Of a stretch of 64,000 nt of DNA, positions 63,260 through 64,000 are shown in pieces (positions within the stretch are counted from its first letter, which is position 1; each line of letters begins with the position of its first letter). Location: positions 1 to 64,000 of the forward strand of contig NZ_AMZB01000122.1 of NCBI RefSeq assembly GCF_000313755.1. The letters run 5' to 3'. The notes under the pieces were generated by a model. It did not search any database, had not been told where the DNA came from, and saw only the letters and a program-made list of their open reading frames with translations. The DNA is from Pseudomonas nitroreducens TX1. Lineage in GTDB: Bacteria > Pseudomonadota > Gammaproteobacteria > Pseudomonadales > Pseudomonadaceae. Made by a program: the position numbers and the translations under genes.

Positions 63260-64000
63260 ATGAAAATGGGATGGCTGCGCGCTGCCGCGCTGCTTGCTCT
63301 GGGGGTGTTCAGCGCGGTGGCGCTGGGCAAGGACAAACAACCGACCGCCATCGTGGTCGGCGGCGGCCTCGCCGGTCTTTCCGCAGCCTACGAGCTGCAG
63401 CAGGCGGGCTGGCAGGTCACCGTGCTCGAAGCCAAGCCGCAGGTGGGCGGCCGTTCGGGCCTGGCCACCAGCGAGTGGATCGGCAACAACAAGGTCCAGC
63501 CGACCCTCAACGGCTACCTGAGCACCCTGAAGGTGAATTCGGTGCCGGCGCCGGAGTTCGTCCGCACCCCGAGCTACCTGATCGACGGCGTCTACTACAC
63601 CAGCGCCGACCTGAAGGCGAAAATGCCCGCCGTCGCCGCGGACCTGGAGCGCTTCGAGAAGTCCCTGAACGAGCTGTCCGCGTCCATCGACGACCCGCTC
63701 AACCCGCTGGCGAACAAGACCCTGTTCGCCCTCGACCAGCTCACCGCCGCACGCTGGCTGGACAAGCTGAACCTTTCGCCCACCGCGCGCCTGCTGGTCA
63801 ACCAGCGCATCCGCTCGCACTACGACGAACCGTCGCGCCTGTCGCTGCTCTACCTCGCCCAGCAGGGCCGTGTGTACCGTGGCGTCGATGACCGCGACCT
63901 GCGCGCCGCGCGCCTGCCCGGCGGCAGCCAGGTGCTGGCCCAGGCCTTCGTCAAGCAGATCAAGACCATCAAGACCAACGCCAAGGTCACCGCGATCAAC
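63260..64000 (+). CDS. FAD-dependent amine oxidase, 5' part only
   Basis: The frame from ATG at 63260 is open to the window end (247 codons), so the C-terminus is missing. It starts with a short hydrophobic signal-like stretch (about residues 4-22), then the FAD-binding motif AIVVGGGLAGLSAAYELQQAG and LEAKPQVGGRSG of the monoamine oxidase family. Whether the protein is exported or anchored cannot be decided here. It is divergent from bioA across 180 bp; the position matches a flavin amine oxidase downstream of bioA in P. aeruginosa. The substrate is unknown. Confidence 0.8.
   Translation, partial: MKMGWLRAAALLALGVFSAVALGKDKQPTAIVVGGGLAGLSAAYELQQAGWQVTVLEAKPQVGGRSGLATSEWIGNNKVQPTLNGYLSTLKVNSVPAPEFVRTPSYLIDGVYYTSADLKAKMPAVAADLERFEKSLNELSASIDDPLNPLANKTLFALDQLTAARWLDKLNLSPTARLLVNQRIRSHYDEPSRLSLLYLAQQGRVYRGVDDRDLRAARLPGGSQVLAQAFVKQIKTIKTNAKVTAIN

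Overview
The window is high-GC chromosomal DNA from a Pseudomonas close to the P. aeruginosa lineage. Gene content and order match, from memory, the P. aeruginosa PAO1 stretch from the lao long-chain-alcohol genes (about PA0364) to bioA and a flavin amine oxidase (about PA0420-PA0421). Product identities were read from the translated sequences; the synteny supports them. I see no prophage, insertion sequence, integron, CRISPR array, rRNA or tRNA. Almost all of the window is conserved core genome, so I did not find a clearly undescribed multi-gene system. The less ordinary material is in regulatory sites, repeat families and a few protein architectures.

Layout. 0.1-4.7 kb: laoC-laoB-laoA (aldehyde dehydrogenase, Tat-exported accessory protein, GMC alcohol dehydrogenase) with a divergent TetR gene, laoR; a perfect palindrome lies inside the laoC promoter. 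4.8-7.8 kb: GNAT acetyltransferase, YheT-like hydrolase, lipoprotein and Sel1-repeat protein. 7.8-11.8 kb: two M16 peptidase-family proteins (one active, one lacking the zinc motif), rsmD and a SUKH-fold protein. 12-16.2 kb: ftsY-ftsE-ftsX and rpoH, the last with an AlgU-type and a sigma70-type promoter. 16.2-21.7 kb: membrane protein, mtgA, DUF423, thiS, thiG, trmB and a DUF1329 protein. 21.9-32.6 kb: a long minus-strand series, yggS-proC-unknown-yggT-yggU-dynamin-like GTPase-metX-metW-DUF4426-rdgB-hemW-two small proteins. 32.7-35.5 kb: pilT, pilU and a double-TM2 membrane protein. 35.9-38.4 kb: cystathionine beta-synthase and gamma-lyase (reverse transsulfuration). 38.7-44.7 kb, minus strand: pyrC' (pseudo-dihydroorotase), pyrB, pyrR, yqgF, algH, tonB-like gene and gshB. 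44.9-60.8 kb: the Pil-Chp chemosensory cluster pilG-H-I-J-K-chpA-B-C-D-E, which controls type IV pili and surface responses. 60.9-64 kb: rsmE, bioA and the start of an amine oxidase cut by the window edge.

How it fits together. PilT and PilU are the retraction motors whose activity is set by the PilJ-ChpA-PilG/PilH pathway, so two separate clusters here serve twitching motility. ChpA is a 2766-residue histidine kinase with several phosphotransfer modules and an unusually long acidic linker carrying repeated aromatic-centred motifs. FtsY/FtsE/FtsX and RpoH link membrane protein targeting, division and the heat-shock response. Intergenic gaps hold two repeat families: REP hairpins, including one complete inverted doublet, and four inverted pairs of a CTCTCCCT-rich element.
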